Part shown: positions 50,573 through 60,654 of the stretch, piece by piece
Layout: each line of letters starts with the position of its first letter
Numbering within the stretch: the stretch's first letter is position 1
Assembly: GCF_008124715.1 (NCBI RefSeq)
Contig: NZ_VNHO01000001.1
Span: 1 to 64,000 of the forward strand
DNA length: 64,000 nt
DNA from: Thermosediminibacter litoriperuensis
GTDB lineage: Bacteria > Bacillota > Thermosediminibacteria > Thermosediminibacterales > Thermosediminibacteraceae
Direction of reading: 5' to 3'
The notes under the pieces: generated by a model
What the model was told of the DNA's origin: nothing
The model's database searches: none
Seen by the model: only the letters and a program-made list of their open reading frames with translations
Made by a program: the position numbers and the translations under genes

Positions 50573-51310
50573 TTACCTGAAATAAGCCCTTTTCCTGCTC
50601 AAACTACCCCTTAACCTTAAAACGGCTTTGGTATGGAGTTGTGAGATTCGGGCCGGTGACAGATTAAGGACAACGGATATTTCTTTTAAATTCAGACCTT
50701 CGTAATAGTAGAGGGCGACGACCAGCTTCTCCTTAGGTGGAAGTTTATCGATGGCTTCCCCCAGTATTTTCTTTATCTCTTCTTTTTCGACATGAGATTC
50801 AGGCCCGCCGTTATCTTCCACCGCAACCGAAAGTATTTCCTCAAGAGAAACTAAATTCGTTGCCGCTAATTCCTTATAAGTCTGGTGAAGTTCAGCCATG
50901 GTAATGTTTAACTTCCTGCAGATATTCTCATCTTTTACATTTCCATTCAATTCCTGTTCCAGTTGAGAATAGGCGTCTTGTAAAAGCCTGGCTTTCTCCA
51001 TCGTTTTCTGAGGTATCCAGTTTAACCTGCGCAGCTCATCAAGCATTGACCCTCTGATCCTGGTATAAGCAAAAGTCTCAAATCTTACTCCTTTTCCGAC
51101 GTCATAGCGTTCAATGGCCTGTAGAAGGCCGATGACACCGGCACTCACCAGGTCGTCGTAATCTACAGAGGGCGGTAAATTTATGGCCAGACGGGCTGCT
51201 ATATGCTTTACGAGAGGTATGTACTCTTCTATAAGTCTTTCCTTCAAATTTGAGTCTCCGGTATTTTTGTACTCAATCCAGAGATTTTCGGCTCTGACTG
51301 CCTCCTGCAC
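50573..51310 (-). CDS. sigD: RNA polymerase sigma-28 factor (SigD/FliA)
   Basis: 245 residues. Sigma region 2 (LVKHIAARLAINLPPSVDYDDLVSAGVIGLLQAIERYD, FETFAYTRIRGSMLDELRRLNWIP), region 3 and region 4 (LPPKEKLVVALYYYEGLNLKEISVVLNLSPARISQLHTKAV) are in order. It turns on late flagellar and chemotaxis genes. Its place near the end of the fla/che operon is that of Bacillus sigD. Confidence 0.96.
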   Translation of the reverse strand: MQEAVRAENLWIEYKNTGDSNLKERLIEEYIPLVKHIAARLAINLPPSVDYDDLVSAGVIGLLQAIERYDVGKGVRFETFAYTRIRGSMLDELRRLNWIPQKTMEKARLLQDAYSQLEQELNGNVKDENICRKLNITMAELHQTYKELAATNLVSLEEILSVAVEDNGGPESHVEKEEIKKILGEAIDKLPPKEKLVVALYYYEGLNLKEISVVLNLSPARISQLHTKAVLRLRGSLSRKRAYFR

Positions 51311-51325
51311 CTGACCACCCCAAAT

Positions 51326-51811
51326 CTACAGTATTTTTATTCCATGTCCTATGGTCTTCACCGTCAGTTTGCCCGTATTGCAGCAAAATTCTATGGTCCT
51401 GCCATAATTTCCTTCAACGTCTTCTGCCACAATGTCTATTTTCATTTTCGCCAGTTTCATCTTCACTGCTTCTACGTTGCGCTTTCCTATCTTCATAATA
51501 CTGTTGTCCGATTTTACTTGAAACATTTGTGACCCACCGGCTATCTTGGCAATGAGTTTCTTAGAATTTGCTCCTGCTTTTTCAAGTTCTACGACAAGCA
51601 AATCAATGGCTGTATCTGCAAATTTCCCTGGATTAAAATCCTTCTTGCCGCTCAAGCTGCTGTCTGGAAGCATCACATGAGCCAAACCGCCTATTTTCCT
51701 GGTACTATCGTATAACGCTACTCCCACACAGGACCCCAACCCAAGAGATACGAGCAATGCAGGTGCTTTGGCCGTTTTATATTCCCCCATCCCCACGCGA
51801 ATTATCTCCAT
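51326..51811 (-). CDS. cheD: CheD chemoreceptor deamidase
   Basis: 161 residues. Catalytic Cys in LGLGSCVGVALYD, then His in AHVMLPDSS and Thr/Gln region GGSQMF. It deamidates receptor glutamines and binds CheC. The cheC frame overlaps its start by 35 bases. ATG 51811 or an ATG seven codons later are both possible. Confidence 0.92.
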   Translation of the reverse strand: MEIIRVGMGEYKTAKAPALLVSLGLGSCVGVALYDSTRKIGGLAHVMLPDSSLSGKKDFNPGKFADTAIDLLVVELEKAGANSKKLIAKIAGGSQMFQVKSDNSIMKIGKRNVEAVKMKLAKMKIDIVAEDVEGNYGRTIEFCCNTGKLTVKTIGHGIKIL

Positions 51812-52424
51812 CGAAAGATCTCACTCCAATTGTTTTTAAAAGTGTGCTGAAAGATTTGTCATCATCGGGTATAAGGTAAAAGTGAACTTTAACCCCATCC
51901 AGTCCTTCTTCGAATTCGGTTTCCATTAAAAAGGCTGTATCTCCCATGCAGCCATAAAGGCTTAACGGAAAACTCAGTATGGCACCGGCCATGTCGATGG
52001 CGAGGCTGGGCACGGAGATTCTTAAAGCCAGCTTAGTAAAATCGGAGAGAGCTGCTATAAAAGCACTGGCAATTATGTTCCCCAATTCCTTCAAGGCTGA
52101 TTCTTCCATAGCCGTCAGTTCCAGCACTTCTTTTGATTCGCGGAGTATAATTTTCAATAGATTGAGTGTATCGCCGGCCTGTATAATGAATAAAATATTG
52201 AAGCCCAGATCTCCTTCTACTCTTAAAAAAATCCCAGTGACCGGATTCTCAGGCCCGCCGACTGATTTTGATACTTCATCAAAGGGTAAAACCTTTACTT
52301 CCGGTATTTTCATCTGTACCTTCTGAGATAACATCACCGACAGAGCCGTCGCCGCGTTACCTGCCCCTATGTTGCCGATTTCCTTAAGGGCATCAAGCTC
52401 AAAAGTGGAAAACATATTCCTCAA
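51777..52424 (-). CDS. cheC: CheC CheY-P phosphatase
   Basis: 215 residues with the two CheC consensus motifs: LKEIGNIGAGNAATALSVMLS (ExxN) and ESALKELGNIIASAFIAALSDF (ExxN). It dephosphorylates CheY-P and pairs with CheD. It lies between cheW and cheD as in Bacillus and Thermotoga. Confidence 0.93.
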   Translation of the reverse strand: MRNMFSTFELDALKEIGNIGAGNAATALSVMLSQKVQMKIPEVKVLPFDEVSKSVGGPENPVTGIFLRVEGDLGFNILFIIQAGDTLNLLKIILRESKEVLELTAMEESALKELGNIIASAFIAALSDFTKLALRISVPSLAIDMAGAILSFPLSLYGCMGDTAFLMETEFEEGLDGVKVHFYLIPDDDKSFSTLLKTIGVRSFDGDNSRGDGGI

Positions 52425-52427
52425 ACC

Positions 52428-52880
52428 TCACATTATGGCCCTCTGTTCTGTCTCGCTGGGCCTTAATATTTTTTCAAGATTTAATATTATAAGCAACTTG
52501 TCGTTTAATTTACCCACCCCTTCTAAAAACTCCGAATTGATGTTTCCCGCTACGGAGGGTGCGGGTTCGACAGCATCCTGAGGCAGCTGTATAACCTCCG
52601 TAGCAGAATCCACAATCATTCCCACAGTTAAATCATCCACCATAACTATAATGATTCTCGTATCGCCGGTAATTTCGCCCGGAGGTAGGCCGAATCTCTT
52701 CCTCAGATCTATTACCGGAACTATTTCACCCCTCAGGTTTATAACTCCTTCCACAAAATACGGCGCTTTCGGAACTCTGGTTATAGGCATCATCCGCTCG
52801 ATCGTATTCACCTGCAGTATATCCACCCCATATTCTTCCTGCCCCAGTCTAAAAACCACAAACTGGCGAACTTCTTCCAT
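52428..52880 (-). CDS. cheW: CheW adaptor
   Basis: 150 residues of a single CheW SH3-like fold: VVFRLGQEEYGVDILQVNTIERMMPITRVPKAPYFVEGVINLRGEIVPVIDLRKRFGL, then VDSATEVIQLP. It couples CheA to receptors. Three bases after cheA in the same operon layout. Confidence 0.95.
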   Translation of the reverse strand: MEEVRQFVVFRLGQEEYGVDILQVNTIERMMPITRVPKAPYFVEGVINLRGEIVPVIDLRKRFGLPPGEITGDTRIIIVMVDDLTVGMIVDSATEVIQLPQDAVEPAPSVAGNINSEFLEGVGKLNDKLLIILNLEKILRPSETEQRAIM

Positions 52881-52894
52881 GGTACGAACCCCCT

Positions 52895-54862
52895 TTAAAT
52901 CAAAGCATTGATATCTAGAATCAGGGCAACCTGACCGTCACCCAAAATTGTGGCACCGGCAATAAATCTTATGTTTTTCAAAAAGGCTCCCAGGGTCTTG
53001 ATGACTATTTCCTGTTCTCCCAGCAGAGCGTCGACTATTAATCCTACGTCTTTCTCACCTTTTTTTACAATAACCACCGTTAGATTTTCATTTTTCAGGC
53101 AGTTGGCAGGTATGTCAAGCATCTCGTCTAATCTTAAAACTGGAATTACATTTCCCCTCAGCAGAATTACTTCGTTTTTGTGCACTTTTCTCAATTCCTT
53201 ATAAGGTATAATCACTGTCTCTTTAATTGCACTCAAAGGTATGGCATATTTTTCGTGACCCAGCTGGACCATTAGAGCCTGGATTATGGCAAGAGTCAAA
53301 GGCAGCCGTATTAAAAAGGTCGTGCCTTCATTTTTCCTGGTTTTAATTTCGACAGAACCACCTAGGGATTCGATTTTTGTCTTGACCACATCCAGCCCTA
53401 CTCCTCTTCCCGAAATGTCCGTCACTCTCTCACTGGTGCTGAATCCGGATTCAAAAAGGAAATTCAGAATTTCAATTTCCTTTAATTTTTTTCCTTGGGA
53501 TTTATCCACCAGCTTCATTTTCTGGGCTTTTTCCAAAACTTTTTCCACATCGATGCCGCGCCCATCATCAGATACCTCTATTACGACATTGTTCCCGTCG
53601 TGAAAGGCTTTCAGCTTTAATGTGCCTTCTCTAGGTTTGCCTTTTCCTACCCTTTCCGATGGCGTTTCGATTCCGTGATCCAAGGCGTTCCGTATCAGAT
53701 GTATCAGCGGGTCACCTATTTCATCTATAACCGTCCGGTCCAGTTCGGTTTCGGCACCCTCTATTACTAGCTTTACTTCTTTGTTCAGTTCTCTTGACAG
53801 GTCGCGTACCACCCTTGGAAACCGGCTAAAAACATTTTCAATGGGTACCATCCTCACCTTCATAACCGCGTCGTGAAGGTTTGAGGTGATTCTTTCCAGG
53901 TATTCTATGGCTTCCCGCCTTTTTTGCCCCTGTTCGGTTAAACTATCCAGCTCTTCCAAACGGGTTTTTATTATTATCAACTCGCTAACCAGGTTCATAA
54001 GATTATCCAGTCTTTCGATATCGACTCTCAGCGTCTTGCTGGTATTTCTGATCCTGTTTGTCTCTTTTGGATTTTCCTTAACAGAAAGCATTTCTCTTGC
54101 GGCCGCCAGCTTTTTTTGGAAATTTGCTGATTTAACTTCCCTCACATTAACCGATTTTAACTCTGATACAGAATTAACCGCATTCAAAAGGTCTTCTTCC
54201 GATCTGGAAGTTATCATGTAAATGTAAAACTCCTTATCAAACTTTTCGTCCTCAATATCTTGGACATGAGGTTTTGTCTTTATTATTTCTCCCAGATTCT
54301 CCAGAGCTTTGAACACCAGGAAAGCCCGTGCGGATTTAAGAAGGCAGTTGTCTGCTAGTTCCACGTATACCTCCCATGTTTTTAAGTTTTTATTCGCCGC
54401 TTCTTCCAGGAGTCGAAGTTCAAATTCATTAAAACTTATATTATCCGCACCCTCCGGCTCGTCCTTAGCTTTGCCGCCAACCGGCTCGTTGGACATAACT
54501 TTTTTTAGTTTGGCTATGGCAGGCCGGATGTCGGTGTCTCCTTCCCTTCCTTCTCTCGCAATCTGTTCTGTCATTTCCTGAAGCATGTCAACGCACTTCA
54601 GAAGCACATCAATAAGGGTGTTTGTTATCGGTAAACTACCGTTCCTTATTTCGTGTAACAAGTCTTCCATTTCATGGGTTAACTCAGATATTTTATTAAA
54701 ACCCATTGTACCTGCCATACCCTTCAGGGTGTGAGCCGACCTGAAAATTTCATCCACAACTTCATGGCTTGGCTTGCTCTCCAGAGTTAAAAGATTATTA
54801 TTCAAATTCTGAATATGTTCATTTGCTTCTTCCAAAAATACATTCAGGTACCGGTTGTCCAT
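52895..54862 (-). CDS. cheA: CheA sensor kinase
   Basis: 655 residues from ATG 54862 (GAGGTG nine bases upstream; the GTG inside that site is less likely). Domains: Hpt with the phosphorylated His44 in RSAHTLKGMAG, a P2-like linker, dimerisation P3 (LVSELIIIKTRLEEL), ATPase P4 (LIRNALDHGIETP, VSDDGRGIDVEKV, DISGRGVGLDVVK, GTTFLIRLPLTLA) and the CheW-like P5. It phosphorylates CheY. Confidence 0.96.
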   Translation of the reverse strand: MDNRYLNVFLEEANEHIQNLNNNLLTLESKPSHEVVDEIFRSAHTLKGMAGTMGFNKISELTHEMEDLLHEIRNGSLPITNTLIDVLLKCVDMLQEMTEQIAREGREGDTDIRPAIAKLKKVMSNEPVGGKAKDEPEGADNISFNEFELRLLEEAANKNLKTWEVYVELADNCLLKSARAFLVFKALENLGEIIKTKPHVQDIEDEKFDKEFYIYMITSRSEEDLLNAVNSVSELKSVNVREVKSANFQKKLAAAREMLSVKENPKETNRIRNTSKTLRVDIERLDNLMNLVSELIIIKTRLEELDSLTEQGQKRREAIEYLERITSNLHDAVMKVRMVPIENVFSRFPRVVRDLSRELNKEVKLVIEGAETELDRTVIDEIGDPLIHLIRNALDHGIETPSERVGKGKPREGTLKLKAFHDGNNVVIEVSDDGRGIDVEKVLEKAQKMKLVDKSQGKKLKEIEILNFLFESGFSTSERVTDISGRGVGLDVVKTKIESLGGSVEIKTRKNEGTTFLIRLPLTLAIIQALMVQLGHEKYAIPLSAIKETVIIPYKELRKVHKNEVILLRGNVIPVLRLDEMLDIPANCLKNENLTVVIVKKGEKDVGLIVDALLGEQEIVIKTLGAFLKNIRFIAGATILGDGQVALILDINALI

Positions 54863-54895
54863 TTTTATATTCACCTCTTGTATGTAAAATTTGTT

Positions 54896-55534
54896 TTAAA
54901 TGCAACCCTTTTGGCGCAATTTTCTTTGTTCAGTTAAAATGAATTTTATTATTTCGTCCCTCATATGCTCCTCTATATCGATGAACTGAACCCCCATATT
55001 ATACGGATTAATACTCCTCATAGGATCTTTGGTTATTCTAACAACCTTCGCTTTCAAGTTGAATTCTTTCGAGTTCAGCGGCAATTTAATCTCAACGATC
55101 TGCTCTTTTCCTATTTCCTTTCCGGAATATATCATTGCTCCGCTGGCACTCAAATCTACCACATAAGCATTCATCCAGTTTTCGGTCCCCTCAGGTCTAA
55201 CCATTACTTTCAAAGAGACCTGCACCCTGAAATAATCTCTTCTCTGATTTTTTTCCGGAGGTCCCATCAGTTTGACCGCTATAACCGGAATAGGAGCATA
55301 TTTCTTTTCTACAACCTTAGCTCGCACGAAGTAAAAACAATCGCTCTTTGCGTAGTAAATCCTGACAAGTTCATCGGATCTCAGGAAAAAAATCTTCCCT
55401 TCAAAAAAAGGCATTCCCAGCAGAACCCTGTCACCATCAAAGTCCTCCACTTTGGTGGGAAATATTATATTTTGATCATCCCTGATTACTTCGATCTCGA
55501 CTTTCATTCCTATTTCCAAATTCTTATTTCTCAT
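54896..55534 (-). CDS. PilZ-domain c-di-GMP flagellar brake (YcgR/MotI-like)
   Basis: 212 residues. An N-terminal YcgR-like domain (VEDFDGDRVLLGMPFFEGKIFFLRSDELVRIYY) precedes the PilZ domain with the c-di-GMP motif RRDYFR and DLSASGAM. Such proteins slow flagellar rotation when c-di-GMP is high. Found between flhG and cheA, as ypfA-like genes are in several clostridia. Confidence 0.88.
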   Translation of the reverse strand: MRNKNLEIGMKVEIEVIRDDQNIIFPTKVEDFDGDRVLLGMPFFEGKIFFLRSDELVRIYYAKSDCFYFVRAKVVEKKYAPIPVIAVKLMGPPEKNQRRDYFRVQVSLKVMVRPEGTENWMNAYVVDLSASGAMIYSGKEIGKEQIVEIKLPLNSKEFNLKAKVVRITKDPMRSINPYNMGVQFIDIEEHMRDEIIKFILTEQRKLRQKGCI

Positions 55535-55552
55535 AGACTTAATCCCCCGTTT

Positions 55553-56425
55553 TCACCTTTGCATGAATGATAAAAACTTTTTTATCCAGCCCCCAACGGT
55601 TTGTTCTGTAGCAGCAAAATCGAGTTCATCCTCAAGTAGTTTTCTACCAATATTCATCACGCATTTCGATGGAAGGCTATTAGGAAATTTTACAAAAAAG
55701 GGGACTTGTTCCATATTTGACTGAAAGACTGTTTTGTCTTCCAGTATAAACCCCAAATAATAGATGGAGGTATTTAAGAACTTTAAGGAAGCATTCATCA
55801 ACTTTTGAGCTGTTAATTCTGCGGTTTTGAAATTATCGGCTTTATTGACGACCAGATGTATTTTATCAACATATTTGTGAACCAATTTGATGACTGCATA
55901 TGCATCGGTCAACGCAGTGGGTTCCGGTGTTGTTATCACAACAACCTCTTTCGAAGCGCGGACGAGGCTCATAACGTTTTTAGATATACCTGCACCGGTA
56001 TCGATAACTACAATGTCCAGGGGCAGGTCTATATTATTAAAGGCCTTTAATAGACTCTCGATTTCGGTCTCCGACAGATTGGCGAGATTATAAAGCCCTG
56101 AAGCACCAGGTATTATTTTTATTCCTCCGGGTCCATCTAAAATAATGTCATTTATGGATTTCTGGCTGTTCAACACATGAAATAAGTTAAACTGAGGGTT
56201 TAGCCCGGTTATTAGATCGACATTGGCAAGCCCAAGATCGGCGTCTATTAAGAGGACGTTCTTACCCATTTTCTGCAGCGCAATGGATATGTTGACCGAA
56301 AAATTGGTTTTTCCCACTCCACCCTTACCACTGGTTACAGCTATAACCCTCACCGAATTTGAAATTTTTACCTGATGAACCTGTCTTTTCTCTAAACTCC
56401 GCAGTTTACTGGCCTGGTCGTTCAT
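55553..56425 (-). CDS. flhG: FlhG (YlxH) MinD-type ATPase
   Basis: 290 residues. Deviant Walker A VTSGKGGVGKTNFSVN, LLIDADLGLANVDLITG, and DIVVIDTGAGISKNVMSLV. It controls the number of flagella with FlhF, whose gene overlaps by four bases. An N-terminal QASKLRSLEKRQVH stretch (DQA-type motif) activates FlhF in relatives. Confidence 0.94.
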   Translation of the reverse strand: MNDQASKLRSLEKRQVHQVKISNSVRVIAVTSGKGGVGKTNFSVNISIALQKMGKNVLLIDADLGLANVDLITGLNPQFNLFHVLNSQKSINDIILDGPGGIKIIPGASGLYNLANLSETEIESLLKAFNNIDLPLDIVVIDTGAGISKNVMSLVRASKEVVVITTPEPTALTDAYAVIKLVHKYVDKIHLVVNKADNFKTAELTAQKLMNASLKFLNTSIYYLGFILEDKTVFQSNMEQVPFFVKFPNSLPSKCVMNIGRKLLEDELDFAATEQTVGGWIKKFLSFMQR

Positions 56426-57546
56426 CGGTCGCTTCCCTCCAGGATAAGATCTGCTATTTTGGCAGCCGAAGCAACCTCTATATCGTCTGGAACGTTTTGA
56501 CCCACCGTAAGGTAGGAGGGGCTGCAGTTTGTGGAATAAACAGCATTCAATATTAGTCCGTAGGTTTTGGTTTCGTCAAGTTTGGTAAAGATGAGTTTTT
56601 GATAATTTATTTCCTTGTAATTCTCCAGAATTTCGTAAATATCTCCTGTCCTGGTTGTAGCGCTTACTACCATATGGGTCTCTGTTGGCTTTATAATTTC
56701 TATCAAACCCTTAATCTTTTTAATCTGCATTTTATTCCTGGGGCTTGTACCCATAGTGTCGATTAAAATCAGGTCGTAATCAGAAAGCTTCCTCAATAAA
56801 ATCGGAACCTCTTTGGGTTCAAATATTATTTCTACGGGAATTTCAAGAAGGTCTCCGTAGGTCTTCAACTGTTCAACAGCGCCAACCCGGTAAGTATCGG
56901 CAGTAACCAGGGCGACTTTTTTCCCCTGGTTTAGCGTATACAAAGCAGCCAGTTTTGCTATCGTGGTAGTTTTCCCTACTCCTGTCGGACCTATAAAAGC
57001 GATTTTAGTTGGTTCATTTTCCAAAAATTTTATAGGCTCCGTTGGCTTTATTATTGACATAATCTGGTTTTTTAAATGGGCCCTGGCAGTATTTTCGTCA
57101 AAATTCTCACCAGAAAAATTCCGTTGTAAACCATCGATAATCTTATCTATTAAGTTTCTGTCTATTTCCATTAAGACAAGCCTCTGGTATATTTCACTCA
57201 GTGGCGGCGGTAGGTCCGGCGAGGCTTTTTCTATATGTACACCTCGGGAGTACAGATTTTTTAGTATATCTTTTACTTCGTTTATCTCGTTTTTTATATC
57301 TTCCAATTTCTCTTGGCTGTTTTCCCTTGCAGGTACCGAGTAAGTCACAGGATTTGACACCGGTTTAGCCGGTGCATTTACATCGCAGGCGGCTATTACT
57401 TCTACTTTGGTCTTGGCAAGAAACCCCAGTATCCCACCTTTTTTAATCCGCCTTGTCTGAAGAATTATTGCATCTTTTCCAAGCTCACTTTTTACTTTGT
57501 AAAGCGCCTCTTGTATATTATCGGCTATGTAAGTCTTGATCCTCAT
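56422..57546 (-). CDS. flhF: FlhF SRP-type GTPase
   Basis: 374 residues. N-terminal B domain (IKTYIADNIQEALYKVKSELGKDAIILQTR), then NG domain: FIGPTGVGKTTTIAKLAALY, TADTYRVGAVEQLKTYG, LILIDTMGTSPRN and FTKLDETKTYG. It fixes the place of flagella. Directly abuts flhA. Confidence 0.95.
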   Translation of the reverse strand: MRIKTYIADNIQEALYKVKSELGKDAIILQTRRIKKGGILGFLAKTKVEVIAACDVNAPAKPVSNPVTYSVPARENSQEKLEDIKNEINEVKDILKNLYSRGVHIEKASPDLPPPLSEIYQRLVLMEIDRNLIDKIIDGLQRNFSGENFDENTARAHLKNQIMSIIKPTEPIKFLENEPTKIAFIGPTGVGKTTTIAKLAALYTLNQGKKVALVTADTYRVGAVEQLKTYGDLLEIPVEIIFEPKEVPILLRKLSDYDLILIDTMGTSPRNKMQIKKIKGLIEIIKPTETHMVVSATTRTGDIYEILENYKEINYQKLIFTKLDETKTYGLILNAVYSTNCSPSYLTVGQNVPDDIEVASAAKIADLILEGSDR

Positions 57547-59577
57547 TTACACTTTCACCGTCCCTACTGACCTTACTTCTACATTTGGATCTATCTCTCC
57601 GTAAGACAGAACCGGTACATGCGGGAGGCTGGTTTCTATAATTTTTCTAAAATGTCTCCTGACAAAGGGATTGGTTAAGACAATAGGCTGCATCCCGCGC
57701 CTTGTAACCTGATTGATGTTGTCGATCAATGAGCTCAGCATTTTTTGCACCGTAGCTGGATCGATTGAGATGTACACCCCGTTTTCCGTCTGGGCGACCG
57801 AATTTAAGATGAGCTCCTCTACATCCTTGTCAAGGGTTATTACCTGAGCTTTCTTATCGGGAATAAACCGGTTAGTTATGACTCTTTTTAACCGCTGCCT
57901 TACGTATTCCGTCAGGACATCAGTATCTTTAGTGATGTTAGAGTAGTCACCGAGAGTCTCCAGTATTGTAACCATATCTCTTACGGGTACATTTTCTCTG
58001 AGTAGATTAGAGAGCACCTTTTGGATTTCACCGAGGGTCAAAACTTTTGGTACCAGTTCTTCAACAAGAGAAGGGTATTGCTCTTTTATACTGTCCAGGA
58101 TATTTTTCACTTCCTGTCTTCCGATCAGCTCGTGGGCATAGGCTTTTATTACCTCTGTCAGATGGGTGGCTATAACCGATGAAGAATCCACCACAGTATA
58201 CCCTAGCATTTCAGCTTTTTCTTTTTTGTCACTGGTTATCCACTTCGCCGGCAAACCGAAAGCGGGTTCCCGGGTATCAATGCCGTCCATTTCTATCGGT
58301 CCTCCGGTAGGGTTCATTACCAGGTAGTGGTCAACTTTCAGTTCCCCTCTTGCTGCTTCCACTCCTTTGATTTTTATAACGTACTCGTTGGGCTTTAACT
58401 GGATATTGTCTCTCAATCTGACCATGGGAACTATCATGCCCAGATCCAGCGCGCATTGGCGCCTTATCATAATCACCCTGTCCAGCAGGTCCCCTCCCTG
58501 GTTTACATCGGCAAGGGGTATTATGTTGTAGCCGAATTCTACTTCTATAGGGTCTACCTGCAGCAGTGCGAGTATATTTTCCGGCTTTCGCATCTCTTCC
58601 AGCTCTTTTTCTTTGTGCATTTCCTGTTCCTTCATATTTTCCCGCTGGGATGTCCTCTGTATGGAAAAACCCATGTATCCGAATATTCCTGCAAGGGCCA
58701 GAAAAGGAATATGCGGTAAGCCGGGAATCACCGCGAAAAAGGCTAGTACACCGGCGGCTATCAACAGGATCTTCGGGTAGGAAGTAAGCTGTTTTACCAG
58801 GCCTTCCCCCATGTTCCCTTCGCTGGCTGCTTTTGTTACTATGATGCCTGTGGCTGTGGATACAAGCAGTGCGGGTATCTGGCTTACCAGTCCGTCCCCA
58901 ACGGTAAGAAGTACATATCTGTTTAATGCGGTCATCGCGTCAAGGCCCTGGAATACCATCCCAGTAATTAATCCACCAATGATGTTCATGACCATTATAA
59001 TAATGCCCGCTACGGCATCGCCTTTTACAAACTTACTGGCACCATCCATGGCTCCGTAAAAATCCGCTTCCCTCTGAATATTCATCCGGCGCTGTCTGGC
59101 TTCGGCTTCAGTGATAAGACCGGAATTAAGGTCTGCATCGATGCTCATCTGCTTACCCGGCATTGCATCCAAAGTAAATCTGGCGGCCACTTCTGCGACT
59201 CTTTCAGCGCCGCGTGTAATAACTATAAATTGAATGATAACTATGATGAGGAAAATTATAAATCCTACCAGCACATTACCCTTGACCACGTAATTTCCGA
59301 AAGCCTCAATAACCCGACCGGCGTAGCCGTTTAACAATATCAGTCGGGTCGAAGATATGTTGAGAGCAAGTCTGAACAGCGTAGCCATCAGCAGTAAAGA
59401 TGGAAATATGGAAAAGTTAAGAGGTTTCTCCGTATTCATGGCTACCAGCAGAATTACCAGGGAAAATGTTATATTAAATGAGAGTAGTATATCCAGTAAA
59501 CTCGAAGGTAAGGGTATGACCATCATAACGACAACCAGAACCGCAACAAACGCTACAGCCACATCGTAGGATTTCAA
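57547..59577 (-). CDS. flhA: Flagellar export component FlhA
   Basis: 676 residues. About eight N-terminal membrane helices with the FHIPEP-type loop (RFTLDAMPGKQMSIDADLNSG), then the cytosolic domain with EFGYNIIPLADVNQGGDL. Central ring of the export gate that docks chaperone-substrate complexes. Confidence 0.97.
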   Translation of the reverse strand: MKSYDVAVAFVAVLVVVMMVIPLPSSLLDILLSFNITFSLVILLVAMNTEKPLNFSIFPSLLLMATLFRLALNISSTRLILLNGYAGRVIEAFGNYVVKGNVLVGFIIFLIIVIIQFIVITRGAERVAEVAARFTLDAMPGKQMSIDADLNSGLITEAEARQRRMNIQREADFYGAMDGASKFVKGDAVAGIIIMVMNIIGGLITGMVFQGLDAMTALNRYVLLTVGDGLVSQIPALLVSTATGIIVTKAASEGNMGEGLVKQLTSYPKILLIAAGVLAFFAVIPGLPHIPFLALAGIFGYMGFSIQRTSQRENMKEQEMHKEKELEEMRKPENILALLQVDPIEVEFGYNIIPLADVNQGGDLLDRVIMIRRQCALDLGMIVPMVRLRDNIQLKPNEYVIKIKGVEAARGELKVDHYLVMNPTGGPIEMDGIDTREPAFGLPAKWITSDKKEKAEMLGYTVVDSSSVIATHLTEVIKAYAHELIGRQEVKNILDSIKEQYPSLVEELVPKVLTLGEIQKVLSNLLRENVPVRDMVTILETLGDYSNITKDTDVLTEYVRQRLKRVITNRFIPDKKAQVITLDKDVEELILNSVAQTENGVYISIDPATVQKMLSSLIDNINQVTRRGMQPIVLTNPFVRRHFRKIIETSLPHVPVLSYGEIDPNVEVRSVGTVKV

Positions 59578-59580
59578 CTA

Positions 59581-60654
59581 CTACACCCTCCTCCCTTTCA
59601 AACTATAGACAAAAGCGAGTATTTCGGCGACGGCGTTATAGAACTCTTCAGGGATAATATCACCTACTTCTACCGACTTAAATAAAGTCTGGGCCAGCGG
59701 CTTATTTTCGACGACAGGTATATCTTCCCTTTCGGCTATCTCTTTGATCTTTTCGGCAACGGCGCCGGCTCCTTTCGCCAATACTACAGGCGCCGTATGA
59801 ACCGACGCATCATAACCCAGCGCAATTGCGATATGAGTCGGGTTTGTAATTACCACATCGGCCTTTTTAACTTCCTGCATCATTCGCCTTCTCGATATCT
59901 GACGCTGTACCTGACGTATTCTGGACTTGACCTGGGGATTACCTTCCACTTCCTTGAGTTCTTCTTTGACGTCTTCCTTTGACATCATCAGGCTCTTCTC
60001 ATACTCATACCACTGGTAGGTGTAGTCAAGAATGGAAAGACCTAAAAGTGCAATGCCTACCTTCAATCCCATTCTAAAAATCATACTCGTAAAATATCCC
60101 AGCGATTCCGCAAAGCTCATGTCCAGCATTAGTGCTGCGGTATCTTTTAATTCATTGAATCCACCGTAGAATATGTACATTATCAGGGCTAGTTTAACTA
60201 TTGCTTTTACAAGTTCAATCAGGCTTCTTCTGGAAAAAATCCTTTTTACGCCCTCGACCGGATTTATTCTGTCGAGCTTAGGGTAAACCGGTTCAAGGCT
60301 GAATATAAAACCCACCTGTAAAAAATTTACCAGGAGTCCAATTGAGACTATACCTACAGCTACAGGGGCAGTTGACTTTAACGTAATAATTATGGAAGTA
60401 TAAAATATGCCGTAAATATCATTGATACTGAGTTCTTGTCTTTTTAAATTTTCTATTAAAAAGTGCCTCAAAAGCGAACCGGTATTTTCGAATATATAAG
60501 TCCCGAAAATTTTTATAAGAACAAAACTTGCCAGGAGAATCAAAGCCGAATTAAGCTCCCTGCTCGAAAAAACCTGTCCCCGCTCTCTGGCTTTTTGCCT
60601 TCTTCGGGGAGTTGCTTTCTCTGTTTTTTCCTGTGCGAATAACTGTAAGTTCAT
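59581..60654 (-). CDS. flhB: Flagellar export switch FlhB
   Basis: 357 residues. Four membrane helices, then the autocleavage NPTH in VVITNPTHIAIALGYD. EKTEKATPRRRQKARERGQVF is at the N-terminus. Changes export specificity from rod/hook to filament. Overlaps fliR by four bases. Confidence 0.96.
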   Translation of the reverse strand: MNLQLFAQEKTEKATPRRRQKARERGQVFSSRELNSALILLASFVLIKIFGTYIFENTGSLLRHFLIENLKRQELSINDIYGIFYTSIIITLKSTAPVAVGIVSIGLLVNFLQVGFIFSLEPVYPKLDRINPVEGVKRIFSRRSLIELVKAIVKLALIMYIFYGGFNELKDTAALMLDMSFAESLGYFTSMIFRMGLKVGIALLGLSILDYTYQWYEYEKSLMMSKEDVKEELKEVEGNPQVKSRIRQVQRQISRRRMMQEVKKADVVITNPTHIAIALGYDASVHTAPVVLAKGAGAVAEKIKEIAEREDIPVVENKPLAQTLFKSVEVGDIIPEEFYNAVAEILAFVYSLKGRRV